Shown here one piece after another: positions 7,714 to 15,340 of a DNA stretch of 64,000 nt (positions within the stretch are counted from its first letter, which is position 1; every line of letters starts with the position of its first letter). Source of the DNA: Streptomyces sp. DH5 (lineage in GTDB: Bacteria > Actinomycetota > Actinomycetes > Streptomycetales > Streptomycetaceae); contig NZ_JAHWGP010000010.1 in assembly GCF_020873915.1 (NCBI RefSeq), positions 124,001 to 188,000 on the forward strand, given 5' to 3'. Position numbers and translations under genes: made by a program. The notes beneath the pieces were generated by a model. That model did not search any database and had not been told where the DNA came from. It worked only from the letters and a program-made list of their open reading frames with translations.

Positions 7714-7990
7714 CTCGCCCCCGCCGCCCTTTCCCGTCCCACCCCGGGGCCCCGCCCCGGACCCCGCTCCTCAAGCGCCGGAGGGGCTGGAAGTGGGGTC
7801 CGGTCCGGGGCCCGTTCGTCTGGCGCCGGAGGGGGTGGAAGTGGGGTCCGGTCCGGGGCCCGTTCGTCTGGCGCCGGAGGGGGTGGAAGTGGGGTCCGGT
7901 CCGGGGCCCGTTCGTCTGGCGCCGGAGGGGCTGGAAGTGGGGTCCGGCCCGGATCCCGTTCGTCTGGCGCCGGAGGGGTTGGAGTGTCCC
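7714..7990. repeat. Intergenic GC-rich element containing a 48-bp tandem array
   Basis: The gap between the TerD gene and the alcohol dehydrogenase starts with TCGCCCCCGCCGCCCTTTCC, which is also found at 55515 and, inverted, near 62682. It then carries a 48-bp unit beginning GCGCCGGAGGGG at 7775, 7823, 7871, 7919 and 7967: four full copies and one short one. The period is a multiple of three, which keeps several frames open and creates spurious ORFs on both strands. It looks like amplification of the common Streptomyces intergenic repeat downstream of the dehydrogenase gene. Confidence 0.85.
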
Positions 7991-8000
7991 GTCGGCGTTC

Positions 8001-8990
8001 TCAGGGCACGATCACGATCTTCCGTCCGACGCCCGCCGCGAACTGGTCCAGGGCCTTGGGGTACTGGTCCAGGGGGAGGCGGTCGCTGATGAAGACGTCC
8101 GGGTCCAGGACGCCGCCCGCGAACAGTTCCGCCGCACGCTCGTAGCTGTGCAGCACGGCCATCGACCCGGTGATGGTGATCTCCTGGTTGTAGATCCGGT
8201 ACGGATCGATCCGCACCCGCGTCGCGTAGTCGGCGACACCGAACTGCAGGAAGGTGCCCGCCTTCGCCACCCGCTCGAGACCGTCCTGGATCGCCGCCGC
8301 GTTTCCCGTGGCGTCGATGACGAGGTCCCACCCCTGCGGCCGGTCCAGCTCGTCCGGTGTCGCCGCCGACGCGGAGACACCGAGCTGCCGGGCTGTCTCC
8401 AGCCGGGCCGCGTTGAGGTCCACCACGTCCACGCTCGCCGCGCCGGTCCGCTTCGCCAGCTCCAGCATCATCAGCCCCATGGTTCCGGAGCCGTAGATCA
8501 GCACGTGCGCGCCGAGCCGCGACTGGAGCACGTCGTAGCCGCGCACCGCGCAGGAGAGCGGCTCGATCAGCGCCGCGTCCTGCGTGCGGACGTGCTCGGG
8601 CAGCTTCACGCAGTTCGCCACCGGGGCGAGGGCGTACCGGGCCGCGCCGCCCGCCGTGGTGACGCCGATGGCCGCCCAGCGTTCGCAGAGGTTGTTGTGG
8701 CCGGTGCGGCAGTAGCGGCACTCGTGGCAGTAGAGGGAGGGGTCCACGGCGACCCGGTCGCCGACCGACACCTCCGTGACCGCGGTGCCGACGCCGACCA
8801 CCTCGCCGGCGAACTCGTGCCCCGGCACGATCGGGAGACTGGGGGCGAACTCGCCCTGGAGGATGTGCAGATCGGTGCCGCACAGTCCGCAGGCCGCGAC
8901 CTCGACGACGACGTCGCGGGGCCCCGGTACCGGGTCCGGGACGTCGGTGACGACGGCCTTGCCCGCGGACTCGATGACGGCGGCCTTCAT
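8001..8990 (-). CDS. Zinc-dependent alcohol/polyol dehydrogenase (MDR superfamily)
   Basis: A 329-residue medium-chain dehydrogenase. The catalytic zinc site is visible as CGLCGTDLH and GHEFAGEVVGVG, and the structural zinc cysteines as CHECRYCRTGHNNLC. The NAD(P) Rossmann motif is YGSGTMGLMM. It closely resembles sorbitol, arabinitol or threonine-type dehydrogenases. Its ATG overlaps the stop of the upstream ABC permease (ATGA), and it is the last gene of a DeoR-ABC transporter-dehydrogenase operon. The likely role is oxidation of an imported sugar alcohol or sugar to a ketose or lactone. The exact substrate cannot be read from the sequence. Confidence 0.88.
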   Translation of the reverse strand: MKAAVIESAGKAVVTDVPDPVPGPRDVVVEVAACGLCGTDLHILQGEFAPSLPIVPGHEFAGEVVGVGTAVTEVSVGDRVAVDPSLYCHECRYCRTGHNNLCERWAAIGVTTAGGAARYALAPVANCVKLPEHVRTQDAALIEPLSCAVRGYDVLQSRLGAHVLIYGSGTMGLMMLELAKRTGAASVDVVDLNAARLETARQLGVSASAATPDELDRPQGWDLVIDATGNAAAIQDGLERVAKAGTFLQFGVADYATRVRIDPYRIYNQEITITGSMAVLHSYERAAELFAGGVLDPDVFISDRLPLDQYPKALDQFAAGVGRKIVIVP

Positions 8991-9838
8991 TTCACGGCTC
9001 CCAACGACAGGCCCTGGACGAGTTTGTCCTGGGCGGCGAACCCCGCGGCGAGCACCGGCAGGGAGATGACGAGCGACGCGGCGCACACCTTGGCCAGGAA
9101 CAGGCCCTGGCTGGTGATGAAGCCGGTCAGGAAGACGGGGGCGGTCTCGGCGACCACGCCCGTCAGCACCCGGGCGAACAGCAGCTCGTTCCAGCTGAAG
9201 ATGAAGCAGATGAGGGCCGTCGCGGCGATGCCGGGCAGGGCGATCGGGGCGACCACGCGGGCGAGCACGGTCGGCAGCCGGGCGCCGTCGATCTGGGCGG
9301 CCTCGATGACCGCGACCGGGACCTCGGCGAGGAAGGACTGCATCATCCACACCGCGATCGGCAGGTTCATGGAGGTGTAGAGGAGGACCAGCAGCCAGAT
9401 GTTGTCGAGCAGCCCGGCGTTCTTGGCGAACAGGTAGATCGGCAGCAGGCCGGCCACGACGGGCAGCATCTTGGTGGAGAGGAAGAAGAACAGCACGTCG
9501 GTCCACCGCTTCACCGGGCGGATGGACAGGGCGTAGGCCGCGGGCAGGGCCAGCAGCAGGACGAGGAGGGTGGAGGCGACGGACGCCACCGCGGAGTTGA
9601 TCAGGGCGGGCCAGGGGCTCGCGCCGCCGTCCGCGCCGAAGAACTCGCGGTAGCCGTCCAGGGTGAGGGCGGCGGCGAAGGACGGCGGGTTGGTCGCCGC
9701 GTCCGTCTCGGAGTGGAAGGACGTCAGGGCCATCCAGGCGATGGGCAGGAAGAACACGATGCCGGCCAGCCAGGCGACCAGGCCCAGGCCCGCTCCGCCG
9801 CGGAACCGGCCGCGGGTGCGTACGGCGTTGCTGCTCAT
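8987..9838 (-). CDS. ABC carbohydrate transporter permease (MalG type)
   Basis: A 283-residue integral membrane protein with six predicted helices and the ABC permease EAA loop (EAAQIDGARLPTVLARVVAPIALPG) that contacts the ATPase. The first helix (VAWLAGIVFFLPIAWMALTSF) and the C-terminal SLGAVK are typical of MalG-type CUT1 permeases. The start overlaps the stop of the MalF-type gene by four bases, and its own stop overlaps the dehydrogenase start. No ATP-binding subunit is encoded nearby, so the system probably uses a shared MsiK-type ATPase, as usual for Streptomyces CUT1 importers. Confidence 0.92.
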   Translation of the reverse strand: MSSNAVRTRGRFRGGAGLGLVAWLAGIVFFLPIAWMALTSFHSETDAATNPPSFAAALTLDGYREFFGADGGASPWPALINSAVASVASTLLVLLLALPAAYALSIRPVKRWTDVLFFFLSTKMLPVVAGLLPIYLFAKNAGLLDNIWLLVLLYTSMNLPIAVWMMQSFLAEVPVAVIEAAQIDGARLPTVLARVVAPIALPGIAATALICFIFSWNELLFARVLTGVVAETAPVFLTGFITSQGLFLAKVCAASLVISLPVLAAGFAAQDKLVQGLSLGAVK

Positions 9839-10776
9839 GCGCGGGACACCTCCTCGCGGAACAGGGACGACACCACGCGCAGGGCGAAGGTCGCGATGAC
9901 GATGGAGCCGATGACGACCAGGACGCCGGCGGCCGAGGCGAGGCCGTTCTCGTGGGCCTGGTAGAAGGTCTGGTAGACGGTGTAGGGGAGGTTGGCGGTG
10001 CCCAGGCCGCCGGAGGTGATGGTGAAGACGGCGTCGAAGTTCTGCACGATGTAGATCGAGCCGAGCAGGGCGCCCAGTTCGAGGTAGCGGCGCAGGTGGG
10101 GCAGGGTGATGTGGACGAAGATCTGCCAGTCGCTCGCCCCGTCGACGCGGGCGGCCTCGAGTTGCTGCTGGTCCCGGCTCTGCAGTCCGGCGAGCAGGAT
10201 CAGCATCATGAACGGGGTCCACTGCCACACCAGCGCGGCCCCGACGGCCGGCAGCGGGGTGTTGGAGATCCAGTCCGGCTGGGGGCCGCCGACGTAGTGC
10301 AGCAGACCGTTGAGGAGCCCGTACTCCGGGTTGTAGAGGACGTGCTTCCACAGCAGGGCCGCCGCCACCGGGACCACCAGGAACGGGGCGATGAGCAGGG
10401 TGCGGACGACGCCCCGGCCCCGGAACCTGCGGTCCAGCAGCAGGGCGAGGAGCAGTCCGAGGACCAGGCTGGCCAGGACGACCCCCACGGTCAGCAGGAT
10501 CGTCGTCCAGACGGACCGGCGCAGGTCCGCGTCGGTGAGGACCTCCTGGTAGTTCGCGAAGCCGGCGAAGCCGCGGGCGTCGGGGTAGAGCGAGTTCCAG
10601 TCGAAGAAGGAGATCACCAGGGTCGCCACGAACGGCAGCTGGGTGACCACGATCATGAAGATCAGGGCGGGCAGCAGGGGGCCGCGGGCGGCCCAGGCGC
10701 GCAGCCGGTCGGAGGACCGGCGAGGGGCCGGGCTGGTCTCTGGCGCGGCCGCGGGGGCCGTGGTCGTGGCGGTCAT
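9835..10776 (-). CDS. ABC carbohydrate transporter permease (MalF type)
   Basis: A 313-residue membrane protein. After a cytosolic Pro/Ala-rich tail (about 30 residues) come six predicted helices. The EAA motif reads EAARVDGASDWQIFVHITLPHLRR. It pairs with the MalG-type permease and the upstream lipoprotein; ATGA overlaps on both sides show tight coupling. It probably forms half of the translocation channel for a mono- or disaccharide or polyol. Confidence 0.92.
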   Translation of the reverse strand: MTATTTAPAAAPETSPAPRRSSDRLRAWAARGPLLPALIFMIVVTQLPFVATLVISFFDWNSLYPDARGFAGFANYQEVLTDADLRRSVWTTILLTVGVVLASLVLGLLLALLLDRRFRGRGVVRTLLIAPFLVVPVAAALLWKHVLYNPEYGLLNGLLHYVGGPQPDWISNTPLPAVGAALVWQWTPFMMLILLAGLQSRDQQQLEAARVDGASDWQIFVHITLPHLRRYLELGALLGSIYIVQNFDAVFTITSGGLGTANLPYTVYQTFYQAHENGLASAAGVLVVIGSIVIATFALRVVSSLFREEVSRA

Positions 10777-12146
10777 CGGCCCTCGTACTCCTCGGAGATC
10801 TCTTCTGCGAGCTGCTGGGACTTCCGCAAGGCCGACTCGACGGACTGGCGTCCGGCGATGGCCGCGCTGATCTCCTGGGAGACCCGCGTGCCGAGATCGG
10901 TGAACTCGGGGATGCCGACGAACTGGATGCCGGGCGCGGGGCGGGGCTGCACCCCCGGGTCGTCGGGCCGGGCCTGCTCGATGGCCTCCTTGGTCATCTC
11001 CTGGAAGGCGGCGGCCTCCGCGCGGTAGTCGGGGTTGGCGTAGGTGGAGGCGCGCTTGCCGGCCGGGATGCTGGACCAGCCGATCTCGTCGCCGACCAGC
11101 TGCTCGTACTCCTTGCCGGAGGCCCAGGAGACGAACTTCCAGGCGTTGTCGGGGTTGCGGGAGGCGTCCTGGATGCCCCAGGCCCAGGTGTAGAGCCAGC
11201 CGGAGGACTCGGTCCTCTCCACGGGCGCGGGGGCGTAGCCGAGCTTGCCCTTGACCGGGGAGCCCGCCGCCTCCAGCGAGCCCGCGGCGGAGGTGGCGTC
11301 GTACCACATGGCGACCTTGCCCTGGGTCATGTTGTTGAGGCACTCGGCGAAGCCGGCCTGGGGGGCGCCGGATTCCCCGTGCTCGCGGACCAGGTCGACA
11401 TAGAACTTCGTCGCCTTCCGCCACTCGGGGGAGTCGAGCCGCGCGTTCCAGTCCTCGTCGAACCAGGTGCCGCCGAAGGTGTTCACCACGGTGGTGAGCG
11501 GGGCCATGACCTCGCCCCAGCCGGGCAGCCCGCGCAGGCAGATGCCCTTCATGCCCGGCTCGGCCCCGTCGAGTTCGGCGGCGAGACCGGCCACCTGCTG
11601 CCAGGTGGGCCGGGCGGGCATGGTGAGGCCCTCCCGCTCGAAGACGTCCTTGCGGTACATCAGGAAGGACGACTCGCCGTAGAAGGGCTGGCCGTAGAGC
11701 TTGCCGTCGTCGCCGGTGAGGGAGCGGCGCATCGGTTCGAGGACGTCCCGCTGGTCGTAGCCGGGGTCGTCGGCGACGTAGGAGTCCATCTCCTTCAGCC
11801 AGCCGTTGCGGGCGTAGATGGGGATCTCGTAGTTGGACAGGGTGGCCACGTCGTACTGGCCGGCCTGGTTGGCGAAGTCCTGGCTGATCTTGTCGCGGAC
11901 GTCGTTCTCCGGCAGCACGGTGAAGTTGACCTTGATGCCGGTGTCCCTGGTGAAGTGCTCCGCGGTGAGCTTCTGCAGTTCGACCATCTGCGGGTTGTTG
12001 ACCATCAGGACGTTGACGGAGTCACCGCCGGACCCGGTCCCGCCCGCTCCGACCCAGCAGCCGGAGAGCAGCGGGGCGAGCAGCGTCCCTGCGGCGGCCG
12101 CGGCGAGTGCGGCGCGCGGTGGCCTCCAGCGGCTCTGGGTGTGCAT
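10773..12146 (-). CDS. ABC transporter extracellular solute-binding lipoprotein
   Basis: A 457-residue protein with a basic N-terminus, hydrophobic segment and lipobox LLSGC (Cys about residue 30), so it should be anchored outside the membrane as a lipoprotein. The mature part has family-1 solute-binding features (LKEMDSYVADDPGYDQRD, YGQPFYGESSFLMYRKDVF, KVAMWYDATSAAGSLE, AWKFVSWASGKEYEQ). The many aromatic residues suit a sugar or sugar-alcohol ligand. A GAGGAG ribosome site lies just upstream of ATG 12146. About 130 bases, including a small hairpin (12250-12267), separate it from the DeoR gene, which may tune expression of regulator and transporter. Confidence 0.92.
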   Translation of the reverse strand: MHTQSRWRPPRAALAAAAAGTLLAPLLSGCWVGAGGTGSGGDSVNVLMVNNPQMVELQKLTAEHFTRDTGIKVNFTVLPENDVRDKISQDFANQAGQYDVATLSNYEIPIYARNGWLKEMDSYVADDPGYDQRDVLEPMRRSLTGDDGKLYGQPFYGESSFLMYRKDVFEREGLTMPARPTWQQVAGLAAELDGAEPGMKGICLRGLPGWGEVMAPLTTVVNTFGGTWFDEDWNARLDSPEWRKATKFYVDLVREHGESGAPQAGFAECLNNMTQGKVAMWYDATSAAGSLEAAGSPVKGKLGYAPAPVERTESSGWLYTWAWGIQDASRNPDNAWKFVSWASGKEYEQLVGDEIGWSSIPAGKRASTYANPDYRAEAAAFQEMTKEAIEQARPDDPGVQPRPAPGIQFVGIPEFTDLGTRVSQEISAAIAGRQSVESALRKSQQLAEEISEEYEGR

Positions 12147-12275
12147 GGATCACTCCTCGACGAAAGCGGCGTACAGGTCGTGTGCGCGGTTGCGGGACGG
12201 GGGCGGGCGTCGCCGGGCAGGGCTCCGCCCCGAGAGGCGGGGACGGGGTGGGCCGCGGTGGCGGCCCGGTGCGCT

Positions 12276-13055
12276 TCAGACCCGGATGACCTGGGGTCCG
12301 AGCAGGGAGTAGCGGTGCGCCTCGGCGGCCGGGAGCAGGGTGCTGGTGACGATCGCCTCCAGCGCGCCGACCTCGGCGAACCGGCAGAAGCCGGCCGCCC
12401 CGAACTTGGTGTGGACACCGGCGAACACCACCCGGCGGGCGGCCCGGACCGCCTGCGTCTTGACCTCGCCGACGGCGGGGTCGGGCGTGGTCAGTCCGTG
12501 TTCGCGGGAGATCCCGTTGGCGCCGATGAACGCCAGGTCGATCACGAATCCCGCGAGCATCCTCGTGGTCCAGTGGTCGACGGTGGCGAGAGTGCCGGAG
12601 CGGACCCGCCCGCCGAGCAGCAGGACGGACACGGTGCCGGTCTCCGCGAGCGCGCCCGCGACCGGCAGGGAGGCGGTGACCACGGTGAGCGGCCGGTCGG
12701 TGGGCAGGGCCTCGGCGATGAGCTGCGGGGTGAAGCCCTCGTCGACGAAGACGGTCTCGGCGTCCCCGAGGAGGCCGGCCGCGGCGGCCGCGACCTTGCG
12801 TTTCTCGGGGACGTGGCTGGTGGCGCGGAAGGCGAGCGTCGTCTCGAAGCCGGCGCTCTCCACGGGGTAGGCGCCGCCGTGGGTGCGGCGTACCAGGCCG
12901 TGGTCCTCCAGGGCGCGCAGGTCGCGGCGTACGGTCTCCCTGGCCACGCCCAGGTCGGCGGCGAGCGCGGTCACGTCGACCGAGCCGGTGGAGCGTGCCA
13001 CCCGCACGATCTCCCGCTGGCGCTCTTCGGCCGTCCTGTTGCGCATGCCGGACAC
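12276..13055 (-). CDS. DeoR/GlpR-family transcriptional regulator
   Basis: A 259-residue repressor-type protein. The N-terminus holds a winged helix with the DeoR signature (RQREIVRVARSTGSVDVTALAADLGV...ETVRRDLRALEDHGLVRRTHGGA). The C-terminal sugar-phosphate sensor domain (DeoRC) shows VFVDEGFT, LTVVTASLPVAGAL, LLGGRVRSGTLATVD and FIGANGISREHGLTTPD. It is the first gene of the ABC transporter/dehydrogenase operon and probably its autoregulated repressor, relieved by a phosphorylated intermediate. GTG 13055 (with AGGA upstream) is used; ATG 13046 is the alternative. Confidence 0.9.
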   Translation of the reverse strand: MSGMRNRTAEERQREIVRVARSTGSVDVTALAADLGVARETVRRDLRALEDHGLVRRTHGGAYPVESAGFETTLAFRATSHVPEKRKVAAAAAGLLGDAETVFVDEGFTPQLIAEALPTDRPLTVVTASLPVAGALAETGTVSVLLLGGRVRSGTLATVDHWTTRMLAGFVIDLAFIGANGISREHGLTTPDPAVGEVKTQAVRAARRVVFAGVHTKFGAAGFCRFAEVGALEAIVTSTLLPAAEAHRYSLLGPQVIRV

Positions 13056-13147
13056 CTGCTTCCTGATCTCGCTGCCCGTTCGGGCCCGGTGCGGCCCGTG
13101 CAGGAAGTTCTACAGCGGGTGTTCGCCGCTGACCAGGCTTGTTGCAC

Positions 13148-13175
13148 GTCCGTTCCTGCCCGCTTGTGTCCGTTC
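13148..13175 (-). promoter_or_regulatory. Direct repeats, candidate DeoR operator
   Basis: GTCCGTTC occurs at 13148-13155 and again at 13168-13175 (GAACGGAC on the coding strand), 20 bp apart and about 90-120 bp upstream of the DeoR gene. Direct repeats one or two helical turns apart are typical of DeoR-family operators. Promoter boxes are not clear. Confidence 0.4.
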
Positions 13176-13253
13176 GGCGGGGGCGGTGCCCGGCGCGGAC
13201 CTGGGAGGGAGCCCGGGCGGGCGTGGGAGCGGGCAGCGCCGGTGCCCGCATGC

Positions 13254-13290
13254 GGCGGCGGGCGGGCCCGTTCGGTGCCCGCCCGCCGCC
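13254..13290 (-). terminator. Terminator hairpin downstream of udh
   Basis: A perfect 14-bp GC stem (13254-13267 with 13277-13290) and nine-base loop follow the udh stop and precede the DeoR promoter region. Confidence 0.75.
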
Positions 13291-13333
13291 GTAGGCGATC
13301 GTTTCGCGCCGTCGTGGCGCGTGGGGGTGGTCG

Positions 13334-14143
13334 TCAGTACGGCCAGACGGGCGGGTCGGTGACGAAGTGGCCGCCCAGGCAGGCGTGTGCGGGGTCCTCC
13401 GGGTCCAGCTCGCCCTGTTCCGCGATCAGCTTCGCGGCGTACGGCTCGGAGTCGTCGCGCGGTTCGTAGCCGAGCGCCCGCGCGGAGGTGAGGTCCCACC
13501 ACAGGCGGGTGTTGGCGGAGGAGCCGTGGACCACGGTGTGGCCGACGCTCTCGGCGGTCAGGGCGGCGTGCAGGAGGCGGGCGCCGTCGGCGGGGCTCAT
13601 CCACACCGACAGCATGCGCACGCTGGTCGGTTCGGGGAAGCAGGATCCGATGCGTACGGAGACGGTCTCCAGGCCGTGCTTGTCCCAGTAGAGCTGGGCG
13701 AGGTCCTCGCCGAAGCACTTGGACAGGCCGTAGAAGGTGTCCGGGCGGCGCGGGGTGTCGACCGGGATGAGGGGGTCGTCGCCGCGCGGGCGCGGGGTGT
13801 AGCCGACGGCGTGGTTGGAGGAGGCGAAGACGACGCGCCTCACGCCCTCCTCGCGGGCCGCCTCGTACAGGTTGTAGGTGCCCTCGATGTTGGCCTTGAG
13901 GATCTTGTCGAAGGACGCTTCGAGCGAGATGCCCGCGAGGTGGACGATCGCGTCGACGCCGCGGACCGCCTCGCGCACGGCGTCCCGGTCGGCGAGGTCG
14001 GCGACGATCGCGTCGGGTTCGCCGTCGACGGGGCGCAAGTCGAGCAGGCGCAGCGTGTAGCCGTACTCGGGGAGCAGGTCCCGCATGAGGGTGCCGAGGC
14101 CGCCGGCGGCTCCGGTGAGCAGGACGGTGCGGGGAGCGGGCAT
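13334..14143 (-). CDS. udh: Uronate dehydrogenase (SDR family)
   Basis: A 269-residue extended short-chain dehydrogenase, the usual length for Udh. It has TGAAGGLG near the N-terminus (NAD binding), the VHLAGIS and ASSNHAVGYTPR segments typical of Udh, and the catalytic YGLSK. The enzyme oxidises D-galacturonate or D-glucuronate with NAD to the aldaro-lactone in the cytosol. It is divergent from kdgD, which acts later in the same pathway, and lies in a window rich in pectinases, so galacturonate is the likely substrate. Both promoters carry the same CCTTAGCGTG block. Confidence 0.88.
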   Translation of the reverse strand: MPAPRTVLLTGAAGGLGTLMRDLLPEYGYTLRLLDLRPVDGEPDAIVADLADRDAVREAVRGVDAIVHLAGISLEASFDKILKANIEGTYNLYEAAREEGVRRVVFASSNHAVGYTPRPRGDDPLIPVDTPRRPDTFYGLSKCFGEDLAQLYWDKHGLETVSVRIGSCFPEPTSVRMLSVWMSPADGARLLHAALTAESVGHTVVHGSSANTRLWWDLTSARALGYEPRDDSEPYAAKLIAEQGELDPEDPAHACLGGHFVTDPPVWPY

Positions 14144-14196
14144 CCTCGGGTCTCCTTGCGGCGCCGGCCGGGCGCCCGTACATGTGGGCGCACGGC

Positions 14197-14242
14197 ATTC
14201 ATATTCGTGGACACGCTAAGGAGGTCGGGCGCGGCTCGTCAA
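14197..14242 (-). promoter_or_regulatory. udh promoter with candidate operator
   Basis: On the minus strand, -35 TTGACG (14242-14237) and -10 TTAGCG (14219-14214) are separated by 17 bases. Just downstream lies ATTCATATTCGTGGAC (14197-14212, plus-strand reading), one of four similar 16-mers found near udh, kdgD and the IclR/aldehyde dehydrogenase gap. Confidence 0.6.
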
Positions 14243-14312
14243 GTATCTCCCGGTGATCGTCCGGTGTCCCGCCGGGCGAGGAAATCGGCTGGTGCGCGGC
14301 GGGGCGCGGCGC

Positions 14313-14364
14313 TTGACCGCGGTCCCGAGGCGCCTTAGCGTGGCAGTCGTTCAGAGACATGGAC
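14313..14364 (+). promoter_or_regulatory. kdgD promoter with candidate operator
   Basis: -35 TTGACC (14313-14318) and -10 TAGCGT (14336-14341) have a 17-base spacer. The -10 block CCTTAGCGTG is identical to that of the divergent udh promoter. The 16-mer GTTCAGAGACATGGAC (14349-14364) overlaps the expected transcription start. Confidence 0.6.
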
Positions 14365-14395
14365 GACAGTCATGCATATGGACCTGGGAGAGCTT

Positions 14396-15340
14396 GTGAC
14401 GTCAGCCGCCCCTCTCGCCGCCCGACTCGAAGCCCCCAGCGGGCCCCTGTTCTTCCCGGTCACCGCCTACGGACCCGATGGCGCCGTCGATCTCGACACC
14501 TACCGGATCCATGTGCGGCGCGGCGTGGAGGCCGGGGCCGCCGCGGTGTTCGCCTGCTGCGGCACCGGCGAGTTCCACGCGCTGACCCCGGAGGAGTTCG
14601 AGAGCTGCGTCCGGGCCGCGGTGGAGGCCACCGAAGGCCGCGTGCCGGTGGTCGCGGGCGCCGGTTACGGCACCGCGCTCGCCGTCCGCTGCGCCCGGCT
14701 CGCCGAAAGGGCCGGTGCGGACGGGCTGCTCGCCATGCCGCCGTACCTGGTCAGGGCGGGACAGGAAGGGCTGCTGCGGCACTACGGGGAGATCGCCGCG
14801 GGCACCTCCCTGCCCGTGATCGTCTACCAGCGCGACAACGCCCTCTTCACGCCGGAGACGGTCGTCGGGCTGGCCCGCACCGACGGGATCATCGGCCTCA
14901 AGGACGGCCAGGGCGACCTCGACCTGATGCAGCGGACGGTCAGCGCCGTCCGTGCGGCGGCTCCCGGGGACTTCCTCTACTTCAACGGGCTGCCCACCGC
15001 CGAACTCACCCAGTCCGCCTACCGGGGCATCGGCGTCACCCTGTACTCGTCCGCGGTGTTCTGCTTCGTGCCCGAGATCGCCGTCGCCTGCCACACCGCC
15101 TTCCGCACCGGCGACACCGCCACCGTCGACCGGCTGATCGACGGCTTCTACCGGCCGTTCGCCGAACTGCGCGCCCGGGGCCACGGCTACGCCGTCTCCC
15201 TCGTCAAGGCCGGGGTGCGGATGCGCGGCCTGGAGGTGGGGGAGGTGCGGCCGCCGCTGCAGGAACCGGCGGGAGATCATGTCAAGCAGCTCGCTCACCT
15301 GACCGAGCGGGGACTCGCGCTGCTCGAGGAGGACAAGTGA
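14396..15340 (+). CDS. kdgD: 5-dehydro-4-deoxyglucarate dehydratase
   Basis: A DapA-superfamily TIM-barrel enzyme of 314 residues from GTG 14396, which has GGGAGAG upstream; ATG 14372 and 14378 lack a ribosome site. Family features are FFPVTAYGPDGAVD, CCGTGEFHALTPEE, PYLVRAGQEGL, VIVYQRDNA and the Schiff-base lysine in GLKDGQGD. The FFPVT and VYQRDNA signatures separate KdgD from plain dihydrodipicolinate synthases. It dehydrates and decarboxylates 5-keto-4-deoxyglucarate to 2-oxoglutarate semialdehyde. Divergent udh supplies upstream substrate, and the aldehyde dehydrogenase at 40820 can oxidise the product. It overlaps the next gene by GTGA. Confidence 0.9.
   Translation: MTSAAPLAARLEAPSGPLFFPVTAYGPDGAVDLDTYRIHVRRGVEAGAAAVFACCGTGEFHALTPEEFESCVRAAVEATEGRVPVVAGAGYGTALAVRCARLAERAGADGLLAMPPYLVRAGQEGLLRHYGEIAAGTSLPVIVYQRDNALFTPETVVGLARTDGIIGLKDGQGDLDLMQRTVSAVRAAAPGDFLYFNGLPTAELTQSAYRGIGVTLYSSAVFCFVPEIAVACHTAFRTGDTATVDRLIDGFYRPFAELRARGHGYAVSLVKAGVRMRGLEVGEVRPPLQEPAGDHVKQLAHLTERGLALLEEDK

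Noticed and set aside
7775-7983. CRISPR array
   Set aside because: The 48-bp units are contiguous with no unique spacers and no cas genes are nearby.
10773-12146. Antisense 696-codon ORF 11379-13469
   Set aside because: It spans two clear minus-strand genes (solute-binding protein and DeoR) and has only shadow composition.
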